The notes under the pieces were generated by a model. The model made no database searches and was not told the DNA's origin. It saw only the letters and a list, made by a program, of their open reading frames with translations. A DNA stretch of 64,000 nucleotides, from positions 10,350 to 74,349 of the forward strand of contig DHRK01000033.1 in the NCBI GenBank assembly GCA_002410325.1, in the 5' to 3' direction. Both the position numbers and the translations under genes were made by a program. Shown here one piece after another: positions 16,949 through 24,839 of this stretch. The stretch is from Syntrophomonas sp. UBA5314 (GTDB taxonomy: Bacteria > Bacillota > Syntrophomonadia > Syntrophomonadales > Syntrophomonadaceae). Every line of letters begins with the position of its first letter. The first letter of the stretch is position 1.

Positions 16949-18139
16949 CTATTTTGGGTTTTTCTTTTTCCGCTTGTATTCCTCGTATAAATACATCAGT
17001 TCCTTATCAAACAGAGAACGCTTCAGGCGTATGGACATGTCCCGGACCATGGGCAGCAAAATGTGAGCTTCCTCATTGCCGAGATTCAAGCCATATTCTT
17101 TATGGAACTTGGAAATAATAGCGGCGCTGCCGGAGTGCTTGCCGATCACAATCTGTCTTTCCAGGCCGACTTCTTCGGGCGTAAACACTTCGTAGGTAAG
17201 CGGGTTTTTCAACACTCCGTCGCCGTGGATGCCTGATTCATGGGCAAATATGTTAGAGCCGACGATGGGTTTGCTGACCGGCAGGATGCGGCCCGAAGCC
17301 TGGGCCACATATTCGGCCACTTCCCTGAACATGGGGGTGTTGGAGGACACGTTGACGTTCATCAGGTGGCGAAGCCCCATAATGACTTCCTGAAGGCAGG
17401 CATTACCGGCCCTCTCACCCAATCCGTTGACGGTAACCCCAACATGGGTGGCGCCTGCATAAACTCCAGACAGGGCATTGGCGGTAGCCATGCCGAAATC
17501 GTTGTGGGTGTGCATCTCAATATCCAAACCTACCGCGTCAATAAGCGTCCTGATATAGCGGAAAGTAGCCAGCGGGGTCAGGATTCCCACCGTATCACAG
17601 AAGCGCAGGCGGTTGGCCCCGGAATGCTTGGCAGTCAGGGCAAATTCGGTTAAAAATTCAGCGTTGGAACGGGAGGCGTCCTCGGCGTTCACCGATACGT
17701 AAAGCCCGTTGTCCTTGGCAAATTTAACCGCGTCGCTCATCATTTTCAATACGTTTTCCCGGGTGGTTTGCAGTTTATGCTCGATGTGGATGTCAGAGGT
17801 TGAGATGGATATGGCTACGGCATCTACGCCGCAGTCGATCGATTCCTTAATGTCAGCGATTACTGCGCGGTTCCAGGCCATAATGCTGGCATTTAGACCC
17901 AGCCCGACGATCGCTTTAATGCAATCCTTTTCCGAGCCTCCCATAACCGGAATACCCGCTTCAATCTGGGCCACTCCGATCTTATCCAAATATTTGGCAA
18001 TCTGTATTTTTTCCTGGTTGGCGAACACTACCCCGGCCGTCTGTTCACCATCCCGCAAGGTGGTGTCGACGATATGAACTTTAGCGCCCTCTTCTAAAAA
18101 CCAATCTTTATTTTTACCGGAATAAGTCATTGCTTTCAC
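16949..18139 (-). CDS. Homocitrate synthase / Re-citrate synthase-like enzyme (NifV group)
   Basis: 396 residues of the LeuA/NifV acyltransferase family: DTTLRDGEQTAGV (residues 25-37), the metal-binding HTHNDFGMATAN, NGLGERAGNACLQE and the KHSG motif near 345. There is no LeuA regulatory domain. By sequence it is closest to NifV homocitrate synthases, but the same group contains the Re-type citrate synthases that replace the normal enzyme in some anaerobes. No nif gene is in view and icd follows directly, so citrate formation from oxaloacetate and acetyl-CoA is a reasonable alternative. The ATG start has GGAGAGGAAG upstream. Family sure, substrate unsure. Confidence 0.82.
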   Translation of the reverse strand: MKAMTYSGKNKDWFLEEGAKVHIVDTTLRDGEQTAGVVFANQEKIQIAKYLDKIGVAQIEAGIPVMGGSEKDCIKAIVGLGLNASIMAWNRAVIADIKESIDCGVDAVAISISTSDIHIEHKLQTTRENVLKMMSDAVKFAKDNGLYVSVNAEDASRSNAEFLTEFALTAKHSGANRLRFCDTVGILTPLATFRYIRTLIDAVGLDIEMHTHNDFGMATANALSGVYAGATHVGVTVNGLGERAGNACLQEVIMGLRHLMNVNVSSNTPMFREVAEYVAQASGRILPVSKPIVGSNIFAHESGIHGDGVLKNPLTYEVFTPEEVGLERQIVIGKHSGSAAIISKFHKEYGLNLGNEEAHILLPMVRDMSIRLKRSLFDKELMYLYEEYKRKKKNPK

Positions 18140-18189
18140 TTCCTCTCCCTGTCAAAACCCGGTGCATCGCCCTATAATACCAGTGCCGG

Positions 18190-19638
18190 TTATTGCTGAT
18201 TGAGTATTTCCTTGAGCAGCTGGTTAACCAGGGCCGGGTTGGCCTGGCCTTTGGTAATTCGCATTATCTGGCCGATAAAGAACCCGAAAGCTTTTTCCTT
18301 CCCGTTCTTGTAGTCCTGGACCACCTTGGGGTTTTCTTTTACGATCTGTTCGATCATCGGCTTCAGGGCATCCTGGTCCGAAATCTGCGCCAGGCCCTTT
18401 TCTTTAACTATCTCCGCGGCGTCTTTGCCGGTAAAGAACATCTCTTCAAAAATACTCTTGGCCATCTTGCCGCTTATGGCACCCTCATCCAGAAGCTGAA
18501 GCATCTGCACCAGCTGATGGGCCTTAATCCGGGACTGGGTAATTTCCATGTTGTTCTGGTTTAAAAGACGGTTTAATTCTCCCATCATCCAGTTGGCTAT
18601 GACCTTGGGCTGATCGTACCCGGCCCGGCACTGGTCAAAAAAGGCCAGGTATTCAGGGCTCAAGGTGATCAAGCCGGCGTCATAAGAGGGCAGTCCGTAT
18701 TCTTCCACCAGGCGCTGCTGGGCCTGATCGGGCAGCTCCGGCAAGCTCTCTTTGACCCGGGCCACCCACTCCCGGGCAATGCGCAGGGGCGGCAGGTCCG
18801 GTTCCGGAAAATAGCGGTAATCATGCGCGTCTTCTTTGGAGCGCATGGAACGGGTGACCTGTTTGTCATCATCCCAGGTGCGCGTTTCCTGGATGATCGT
18901 TTCGCCGTCTTCAATAGCCTCCACCTGGCGGCGGACTTCATATTCAATCGCCTTCTCCAAGGCCCGGAAGGAGTTTAGATTTTTGATCTCCGCGCGGGTG
19001 CCGAATTCCGCCTGGCCCAAGGGCCGCACCGAAACATTGGCGTCACAGCGCAGCGAGCCTTCCTGCATCTTGCAGTCTGAAACTCCCACGAACAGAAGTA
19101 TGGAGCGAAGCTTCTCCAGATAGGCGCGCGCCTCCTGGGCACTGCGCATATCAGGCTCGGATACTATCTCCAGCAGGGGCACTCCGGAACGGTTTAAGTC
19201 GACCAGGGAAAAGGGGGTTGAGGTGATATCTCCCTGGTGCACTAGTTTACCGGCGTCTTCTTCCATATGGGCCCGGGTGATGCCGATTCTTTTCCTGGCC
19301 TGGCCGGGCAGTTCGATATCCAGATAACCACTCAAGCAGATAGGCAGATCATACTGCGAAATCTGGTAAGCCTTGGGCAGATCCGGGTAAAAGTAATTCT
19401 TGCGGTCAAACTTGCTGAATTCGGCTATTTCACAATTCAGGGCCAGACCGGTCATAATAGCATATTCAACCGCCTGCTGGTTTAATACCGGCAGCATACC
19501 CGGAAACCCCGAGCAAACCGGGCAGACATTGGTGTTGGGCTCCCCTCCGAAGCTGTTGGCGCAGGAGCAAAAGATCTTGCTCCGGGTTTTCAGCTCCACA
19601 TGTACTTCCAATCCGATTACGGTTTCGAAATCCGGCAT
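18190..19638 (-). CDS. gatB: Aspartyl/glutamyl-tRNA amidotransferase subunit B
   Basis: 482 residues, full length. It opens with FETVIGLEVHVEL, carries a four-Cys zinc site (CSC at about residues 24-26 and CPVC at 39-42), the AHMEEDAGKL and DLNRSGVPLLEIVSEPD kinase-cradle motifs, DANVSVR, and a C-terminal YqeY-like tail. The subunit activates Glu- or Asp-tRNA before amidation. It is the last gene of gatC-gatA-gatB, with its ATG 2 bp after gatA ends and GGGGGTG as ribosome site inside gatA. Confidence 0.96.
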   Translation of the reverse strand: MPDFETVIGLEVHVELKTRSKIFCSCANSFGGEPNTNVCPVCSGFPGMLPVLNQQAVEYAIMTGLALNCEIAEFSKFDRKNYFYPDLPKAYQISQYDLPICLSGYLDIELPGQARKRIGITRAHMEEDAGKLVHQGDITSTPFSLVDLNRSGVPLLEIVSEPDMRSAQEARAYLEKLRSILLFVGVSDCKMQEGSLRCDANVSVRPLGQAEFGTRAEIKNLNSFRALEKAIEYEVRRQVEAIEDGETIIQETRTWDDDKQVTRSMRSKEDAHDYRYFPEPDLPPLRIAREWVARVKESLPELPDQAQQRLVEEYGLPSYDAGLITLSPEYLAFFDQCRAGYDQPKVIANWMMGELNRLLNQNNMEITQSRIKAHQLVQMLQLLDEGAISGKMAKSIFEEMFFTGKDAAEIVKEKGLAQISDQDALKPMIEQIVKENPKVVQDYKNGKEKAFGFFIGQIMRITKGQANPALVNQLLKEILNQQ

Positions 19639-19639
19639 G

Positions 19640-21094
19640 CTATTTCACCCCCAACTGCGGCTGCATCTTATGAAATTCCGTGTGCTGTTCAAAGGCATAG
19701 GCCGCCCGGAAGATGCTGCCTTCATCAAACGGTTTGGCAATCAGCTGCATTCCTACCGGAAGCCCGCCGACCATACCGCAGGGTATGGACATTCCCGGCA
19801 AACCGGCCATGTTGACCGGGACAGTCAGGATATCGTTCATATAAAGGGTCAGGGGATCGCCGATCTGCTCCCCTATCTTAAACGCGGTGGTCGGGGTGGT
19901 AGGAGCCACAATGACATCATAATCTTCAAAGACCCGGGCGAAGTCCTCATTGATCAGGCGCCTCACCTTCAGGGCCTTTAAATAATAGGCGTCATAGTAG
20001 CCGGAGCTTAAAGCATAAGTACCCAGCATGATGCGGCGTTTCACCTCATCGCCAAAGCCTCTGGCCCGGCTCAAGGAGAACATATCGACCACATTGTCGG
20101 CCGAAAAATCGCGCAACCCGTACCTTACCCCGTCATAGCGGGCCAGGTTGGCGCTGGCTTCGGCAGTTGCCACCAGATAGTAGGCGGGCAGGGCGTATTC
20201 GCTGTAAGGCAGGGAAACCTCCTCCACTACGGCGCCCAGCTCCTCGTATTTTTTCAAAGCGGCCTTGACCGCGGTTCTTATTCCTTCCTCGATCCCTTCC
20301 TGGAAATACTCCCGGGGGAAGGCGATTTTCATACCCTTTATATCCATCTGTAAAAAGTCCGTATAATCAGGGCGTTCCATATCCACACTGGTGGAGTCCA
20401 GCGGATCGTGGCCGGCGATGACATTCATGACCAGGGCGCAGTCGCGCACGTCCCGGCTGAACACCCCCACCTGGTCCAGTGACGAGGCGTAGGCAATCAC
20501 TCCCCAGCGGGAAACCCGTCCGTAGGTGGGTTTAAGTCCCACGATACCGCAGAACGAGGCGGGCTGGCGTATGGAGCCTCCGGTGTCGGTCCCCAGGGCA
20601 TAGGGAACTTCCCGGGCCGCTACCGCCGCTGCCGAGCCGCCCGATGAACCGCCTGGCACCCGCTCCAGGTCCCAGGGGTTGCGGGTGGGGAAAAAGGCGC
20701 TCGATTCAGTGGAAGAGCCCATGGCGAATTCGTCCATATTGAGCTTGCCTAAAAGGCATCCGCCCGCGTTTTTAAGGGCCTGGGCGGCGGTGGCGTCATA
20801 GGCCGGGACGAAGTTCTCCAGAATTTTGGAGCCCGCCGTGGTCCTTACTCCCCGGGTGCAGAAGATATCCTTTAAACCGTAGGGCACGCCAAACAGGCCG
20901 GAAAAACCGCCCTTTTCATCACAAAACCTTGCCTGTTCAAGAGCAAGGTCTTCGGTCCGGGTTATAAAAGCTTTTACCTGGTCTTCCACCTCCCCTATGC
21001 GCCGGGCATAGGCTTGGGCGACTTCAAAAGCCGACGTATCCCTGCTCTTTAGAAGGTCCATCAGCTGATGGACCGTAAGTTGGCATAGCTGCAT
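19640..21094 (-). CDS. gatA: Aspartyl/glutamyl-tRNA amidotransferase subunit A
   Basis: 484 residues of the amidase-signature family. The Ser-cisSer-Lys triad is in view: Lys in GVPYGLKDIF (about residue 73), GGSSGGSAAA (about 146-155) and GTDTGGSIRQPA with the nucleophile Ser (about 172). It frees ammonia from glutamine or asparagine for the GatB active site. It sits 16 bp after gatC with AAAGGAGTGG before its ATG, and is followed by gatB. Confidence 0.97.
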   Translation of the reverse strand: MQLCQLTVHQLMDLLKSRDTSAFEVAQAYARRIGEVEDQVKAFITRTEDLALEQARFCDEKGGFSGLFGVPYGLKDIFCTRGVRTTAGSKILENFVPAYDATAAQALKNAGGCLLGKLNMDEFAMGSSTESSAFFPTRNPWDLERVPGGSSGGSAAAVAAREVPYALGTDTGGSIRQPASFCGIVGLKPTYGRVSRWGVIAYASSLDQVGVFSRDVRDCALVMNVIAGHDPLDSTSVDMERPDYTDFLQMDIKGMKIAFPREYFQEGIEEGIRTAVKAALKKYEELGAVVEEVSLPYSEYALPAYYLVATAEASANLARYDGVRYGLRDFSADNVVDMFSLSRARGFGDEVKRRIMLGTYALSSGYYDAYYLKALKVRRLINEDFARVFEDYDVIVAPTTPTTAFKIGEQIGDPLTLYMNDILTVPVNMAGLPGMSIPCGMVGGLPVGMQLIAKPFDEGSIFRAAYAFEQHTEFHKMQPQLGVK

Positions 21095-21110
21095 CTTTCA
21101 GCCCACTCCT

Positions 21111-21395
21111 TTAAATGATCTTGGGCACTTTATACTGACCTTCCTCAACCAGAGGTCCATTGGCCAGCATTTCCTCCCGGGGGGGACTCGCCTGTTCCTG
21201 ATCCCGCCGGAAAACATTGCTTATCGGAAGAATATGATCAAGCGGTTCAACCCCTTCCGTGTCCAGGGCGTTGATCCGGTCCGCATATTCAAGTATCATG
21301 CCCAATTGTTGCGCATAGGCCTCTTTCTCGGCGGCGGAGAGGTCCAGGCGGGCCAGCCTGGCTACATGTTCAACCTGCTCAATGGAGAGAGCCAT
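21111..21395 (-). CDS. gatC: Aspartyl/glutamyl-tRNA amidotransferase subunit C
   Basis: 94 residues, normal length. VEHVARLARLDLSAAEKE near the N-terminus and the loop region VEPLDHILPISNVFRRD are typical of GatC, which wraps the A and B subunits. GGGAGGG precedes ATG. A TATAAT on the minus strand (21441-21446) about 50 bp upstream is the likely -10 of gatCAB; I see no good -35. Confidence 0.93.
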   Translation of the reverse strand: MALSIEQVEHVARLARLDLSAAEKEAYAQQLGMILEYADRINALDTEGVEPLDHILPISNVFRRDQEQASPPREEMLANGPLVEEGQYKVPKII

Positions 21396-21523
21396 CTATA
21401 TCCCTCCCATCCTTAACATTCAAATATATATACGCACATTATTATAACAAAAAAACACCTGAACACCTAATAATTTGTAGGCCCAGGGCTACTTACAGCC
21501 GCCTATTGAAGGCAGGGAGACGA

Positions 21524-21585
21524 ATGCCAGGGGAGCGGGATCGCTTACATATCTCAAACATGTAACCCCCCCGTACCCCTGGCAT
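21524..21585. promoter_or_regulatory. Large imperfect hairpin upstream of gatC
   Basis: ATGCCAGGGG (21524-21533) pairs with CCCCTGGCAT (21576-21585). Inside it GGG pairs with CCC, and TTACAT (21545-21550) pairs with ATGTAA (21560-21565). The result is a 62-nt stacked hairpin with internal loops. It lies between the terminator of the neighbouring gene and the gatC promoter region. It could be a dispersed palindromic element or a boundary of the AT-rich insertion. No T-run follows it. Confidence 0.55.
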
Positions 21586-21589
21586 TTAA

Positions 21590-21621
21590 AAGGGCTGGCA
21601 CTAGCAAGCGGACCAGCCCTT
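21590..21621 (-). terminator. Terminator of the anchored exported-protein gene
   Basis: AAGGGCTGG (21590-21598) pairs with CCAGCCCTT (21613-21621). On the minus strand it is followed by TTAAA, and it lies 11 bp past the stop of the gene ending at 21632. Confidence 0.65.
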
Positions 21622-21631
21622 GAACAACTTC

Positions 21632-22432
21632 TCATTCGATAACATGTTTTCTTTTTCGGATAATGATAAACCCTGTCCCTAATGCAACAATACTTAATGC
21701 TATGATAACATACTTTATATTACCTCCACCGGTGGATGCAGCAGCTTTGCTAGAGGCATCCGTGTTGCTATAACCGATACCTCCTGCCAGCTCTGTATTC
21801 CTCATCAACTCTTGATAACGCAGGTGTACCTGGGGAAGAATCTCGTTAAAAGTTCTTATTTGGCCGCTTGTTAAGCCAAAACTCTTATTATCGCGGATAG
21901 GAATGAAATCGATTCCAGATTCATTATAAACAGCCAAGCCGTAAAGATTAACTATGTTATCATAAATATATTTGGTATCACCTTTGCTCTTATTAGCATT
22001 TTTAGCATTTATCAAGTCTTGCTCAAATGTTAAATAACTGGCTCCGCCCTCAATTGTTAATTCACCATTAATCTCCTTTAATTTAAAAATCCCTGCGCCC
22101 TTATTCCCGACTTTAATTGGGAAAATATAGCCGCCCATGGTAAAAGGATCGGCGTTTTCTTGTCTGCCATTCAGACTGTCTTCCGACATCACATAATAGA
22201 CAACGCCCTCACCCAAGACTGCATTGGAATAGGACTCCCCATCAGACAAACCGAAATTGGTTTTATCCACCTCAAAAACTGGTTTATCCTCTTCGAACAA
22301 TTTTTCAGCTGATGCTGTAATGGATTCAACCTTTTTTTGGTCATCTAGATTTGCAGCTAAGGAAGTACTGCATGTAAAAAGCATTAAAAGCCCTAATGCT
22401 GCCGCTATGATATTTTTAATAGATTTTCCCAC
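21632..22432 (-). CDS. Exported, C-terminally membrane-anchored protein, unknown
   Basis: 266 residues from GTG 22432, which has AAAGGAGG 9 bp upstream; the frame extends further but without a site. There is an N-terminal signal peptide (hydrophobic core ending near SLAA), an extracellular part of about 200 residues with no family that I know, a Gly/Ser/Ala spacer, one membrane helix (YVIIALSIVALGTGFIII) and a basic tail RKRKHVIE. There is no LPxTG motif. It is the second gene of a pair with a secreted cysteine peptidase 17 bp upstream and is visibly more AT-rich than the flanking gat and ligA genes. It may be a substrate, chaperone, receptor or inhibitor of that peptidase; this is inference. 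Confidence 0.65.
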   Translation of the reverse strand: MGKSIKNIIAAALGLLMLFTCSTSLAANLDDQKKVESITASAEKLFEEDKPVFEVDKTNFGLSDGESYSNAVLGEGVVYYVMSEDSLNGRQENADPFTMGGYIFPIKVGNKGAGIFKLKEINGELTIEGGASYLTFEQDLINAKNANKSKGDTKYIYDNIVNLYGLAVYNESGIDFIPIRDNKSFGLTSGQIRTFNEILPQVHLRYQELMRNTELAGGIGYSNTDASSKAAASTGGGNIKYVIIALSIVALGTGFIIIRKRKHVIE

Positions 22433-22449
22433 GGTAAAAACCTCCTTTC

Positions 22450-22995
22450 CTAAATCCAAATATCCTTAACTGTCCAGTACCAATTGGGATAATACATAGT
22501 GTAAGCCATATATTGATAACGATCAGCAGATGGCGAAGGATCAATAAAATATACATCCTGTCTTGGGGGATAAGAATTATGATAATAACCACGTATAAGG
22601 GTGGCATGGCCTGACCGATTAGTGATCATAGGGGAATCGTAATTATCAATATAACTTTGAATTGTACTAAAAGTAACCGAATAAGCGCTAGCACTCGCAT
22701 TGCAACCAAAACCTGTTAATGAATTAGTTACTTGATTCGCGTTTGCCGGCGCATTTTGGTAAGGATTAAATACAGTAGTTACTATCGAGTATTGACTCGG
22801 TAATGGAGAGAATCCCAGATAGCCAAGAACCGCTTGTTCGCACGCAGCCCAACACAAGTTAGTATCTTCCTGTTGATATCCTGTAATGGGAAGTAATTTA
22901 TAACTTACTGCAGCAGAAGCAGGCTGAGTAGTAGAACATAATAAAATCAAAACGAACATTAACAAAGTAACCACTCGTTTTTTATTCTTTAGCAT
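22450..22995 (-). CDS. Secreted papain-like (C39/C70-type) cysteine peptidase
   Basis: 181 residues. A signal peptide (residues 1-29, ending ASA-AV) precedes a compact peptidase domain. The nucleophile is probably Cys48 in NLCWAACEQAVLGYLG, preceded by the oxyanion Gln (QQEDTN), with His130 in SGHATLIRGYY and the third residue in the FIDPS stretch. This is the usual layout of small papain-like peptidases of the C39-like group, but no ABC transporter is fused or adjacent, so it is not a bacteriocin-processing exporter. It is the first gene of an AT-rich pair with the anchored exported protein. The ATG has AAAGGAATG upstream. Confidence 0.75.
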   Translation of the reverse strand: MLKNKKRVVTLLMFVLILLCSTTQPASAAVSYKLLPITGYQQEDTNLCWAACEQAVLGYLGFSPLPSQYSIVTTVFNPYQNAPANANQVTNSLTGFGCNASASAYSVTFSTIQSYIDNYDSPMITNRSGHATLIRGYYHNSYPPRQDVYFIDPSPSADRYQYMAYTMYYPNWYWTVKDIWI

Positions 22996-23147
22996 TTTAT
23001 CATTCCTTTCTTATTAAATATTTACGAAAATTCTCTGTATTTTCAATAATGTATTGACTGATGTTATTTCTTCTATTTTAATAAGTGTTAATAGTGGCTC
23101 ACGTAGGGTTGTAATGGGCTAAGATTGCAAGTCGATTCCCTCATTAC

Positions 23148-23201
23148 CTACCGGGCCGCTATTTTTCTATTAGGTGGTGAGCGAGCTAAAATAGGGTTCA
23201 T
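23148..23201 (-). CDS. Possible 17-residue peptide gene with a near-perfect ribosome binding site
   Basis: GGAGGAGGTGA ends 4 bp before an ATG at 23201 that opens MNPILARSPPNRKIAAR and then TAG. The match to the ribosome binding consensus is one of the best in the window, yet the frame is only 17 codons. The same frame is open upstream to 23378 (76 codons, weaker site AGGGTAG), so a longer protein is possible; its middle weakly recalls Spo0E-type helices but lacks their SxxLD motif. An imperfect inverted repeat (about 23110-23147) follows the stop. It lies upstream of the secreted peptidase gene on the same strand. Confidence 0.35.
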   Translation of the reverse strand: MNPILARSPPNRKIAAR

Positions 23202-23651
23202 GTTTTCACCTCCTCCCTCATTCGAATGGACATACAATGGTCTACATGCCTCCTTTTCAGTCAAATTATCCATAAATTTGTTTAAAAGTATTTTATAGGA
23301 ATATAAGTTACCTGGCCCCATGGTAGATGATTGTGCAATTAATGTCAAGAGTTGATGTATTCTTTGTAAAATCACCATGTACTACCCTATTTTGCGGAAG
23401 GCAACCTCGTCTTATATTCAAATGTCGTGTCTGAACGATTATGTTTTGGTATCGACCGGTCGCATTTATGACATGAATAATTCAACAGACCTTCCTCATG
23501 TCATGGAGAAGAGAGCGTACTGGAATATAATCAGTAAATACTCTAAAATCGGGCCTAGCTAAAATATAAGAGTAGCAATCCGTTTTAAGTTTACTTGACA
23601 ATAAATTTCCGGCTTTAAGGCTGGGACTTTTTTCATGAGACTATATACTTT
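23202..23651. other. AT-rich spacer with no convincing gene
   Basis: Only short frames occur here. There is a 9-bp inverted repeat ATGACATGA/TCATGTCAT at 23468-23476 and 23496-23504, and a TTGACA at about 23595 that lacks a good -10 partner. The composition is AT-rich like the two genes to the left, which suggests that this spacer belongs to the same acquired stretch. Confidence 0.4.
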
Positions 23652-23713
23652 TATAGTTCTATATAGTATTATTCTATATAGAACTATATATGGAGATAGA
23701 ACTATATATGGAG
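23652..23713 (+). promoter_or_regulatory. Repeated operator-like sites before the PPOX-MarR pair
   Basis: A perfect 14-bp inverted repeat (23652-23665 with 23675-23688, core TAGTTCTATATA) is followed by a 17-bp direct repeat, TAGAACTATATATGGAG, at 23679-23695 and 23697-23713. The second copy merges into the ribosome site of the gene at 23724. Several half-sites of the same sequence next to the start, upstream of an operon that encodes a MarR-type repressor, indicate an autoregulated operator. Confidence 0.7.
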
Positions 23714-23723
23714 GTGAATAGAT

Positions 23724-24173
23724 ATGGATTGGCAAAAGCTGTGCCTGGATTTGATGCGCAGGACAGCCATCGTTTACGTAAGCACCGTCAATCCAGAAGG
23801 ATTCCCGGAAACACGCGCTATGTTCAATCTCATCAACGAAGAACAGTACCCGGGCCTCAAAGCGTTTTTCAAAGGATCGCCGGATTTCACGGTCTATTTT
23901 ACCAGCAATACCTCGTCCCGCAAGGTGGCCCAGATCCGCGCCCTTCCCCGCGCCTGCGCTTACTATTCTCTGCCGGAACAATGGTTTGGCCTCAACCTGA
24001 TCGGCCACTTGGAAGAAGTGCATGAGCCGGAGTTAAAGCGCTCCCTCTGGCAGCCGGGCTGGGAAATGTACTATCCGCAAGGCTGGGAGGACCCTGACTA
24101 TGCAGTGCTGAGCTTAAAGCCCCATGAGGCGCGTTGTTATTACCAGCTCCAGACCTGCCATTTCGAGATATGA
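23724..24173 (+). CDS. Pyridoxamine 5'-phosphate oxidase-like flavin protein
   Basis: 149 residues of the split beta-barrel PPOX/general-stress-26 type. It begins DWQKLCLDLMRRTAIVYVST with typical strands and the SPDFTVYFTSNTSSRKVAQI segment, which usually contacts the flavin phosphate. It probably binds FMN (or F420/heme in relatives) and reduces a small molecule; the substrate is unknown. GGAGGTG lies 8 bp upstream, inside the operator repeats. Its stop overlaps the ATG of the MarR gene (ATGA), so the pair is likely a regulator with its target. Confidence 0.8.
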   Translation: MDWQKLCLDLMRRTAIVYVSTVNPEGFPETRAMFNLINEEQYPGLKAFFKGSPDFTVYFTSNTSSRKVAQIRALPRACAYYSLPEQWFGLNLIGHLEEVHEPELKRSLWQPGWEMYYPQGWEDPDYAVLSLKPHEARCYYQLQTCHFEI

Positions 24174-24655
24174 GTAAAACAGGCCGATCAGGGACTGACC
24201 AGAACAAGCTGCCATCTGCCCGAGCGGGGGGGTTTTTAATAGCCAGGGTGCATTACCTGGCCGACCGCTTGTTTGCCCGCAAGCTGAAGGAATACGGCAT
24301 CAAGGATTTAAACCCGGCTCAAGGGCGCATTATGTTCGTGCTCTGGCGCAGCAACGATATTTCCATGCAGGAACTGGCCCGGCAGACCTCCCTGGGCAAA
24401 TCGACCTTGACCAGTATGCTGGACCGCCTGGAGGCCGCCGGTCATCTGAACCGGCGGGCAGACTCCCGCGACCGGCGCAGTCTGCTGGTATCGGCCCGGG
24501 AAATGACGACTGAGGAACAGCAGTTATACGCGGCAGTCTCCCGGGAAATGACGGGCAAGTTTTATGATGGTTTGAGCGAGGCTGAAATCGATCAGTTTGA
24601 ACGAACCCTGGCGCACATCCTGAATAATCTTGACCCGGACAGCTCCGGCGTTTAA
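24170..24655 (+). CDS. MarR-family transcriptional regulator
   Basis: 161 residues from ATG 24170, which overlaps the stop of the PPOX gene. The winged helix-turn-helix is clear: LNPAQGRIMFVLW, then DISMQELARQTSLGKSTLTS for the recognition helix, MLDRLEAAGHLNRRADSRDRRS for the wing, and a C-terminal dimer helix. It likely represses its own operon by binding the repeats at 23652-23713 until a ligand or oxidant releases it. There is no conserved Cys at the OhrR position near the N-terminus, so a small-molecule ligand is more likely than a peroxide. The 180 bp after it hold nothing that I recognise. Confidence 0.88.
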   Translation: MSKTGRSGTDQNKLPSARAGGFLIARVHYLADRLFARKLKEYGIKDLNPAQGRIMFVLWRSNDISMQELARQTSLGKSTLTSMLDRLEAAGHLNRRADSRDRRSLLVSAREMTTEEQQLYAAVSREMTGKFYDGLSEAEIDQFERTLAHILNNLDPDSSGV

Positions 24656-24839
24656 TTTCTCCAGTCCGGGAGTTGGTCCTGGTAAGGGCTGACGAATTCT
24701 GCACTTGATCATCCTGCAGGCCCAGGGCCGGTAGTCCTTCACAATCATTGCAAATTGATACTATATATAATACTACAACCACAAGAGATGTGCGGAATGG
24801 CGGGAGTGGATAAAAACAGCCTTCATGATGCGCTCGTGT

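Noticed and set aside
16076..16990. 304-codon plus-strand frame opposite icd
   Set aside because: Antisense shadow of a fully conserved isocitrate dehydrogenase gene.
22450..22995. Bacteriocin-processing C39 exporter
   Set aside because: There is a signal peptide but no ABC or membrane domain, and no double-glycine leader peptide gene was found nearby.
23148..23378. Spo0E-type phosphatase
   Set aside because: The helix pattern is only weakly similar and the SxxLD core motif is absent.
23377..23562. 61-codon plus-strand frame in the AT-rich spacer
   Set aside because: No ribosome site and no protein-like pattern; it also covers an inverted repeat.
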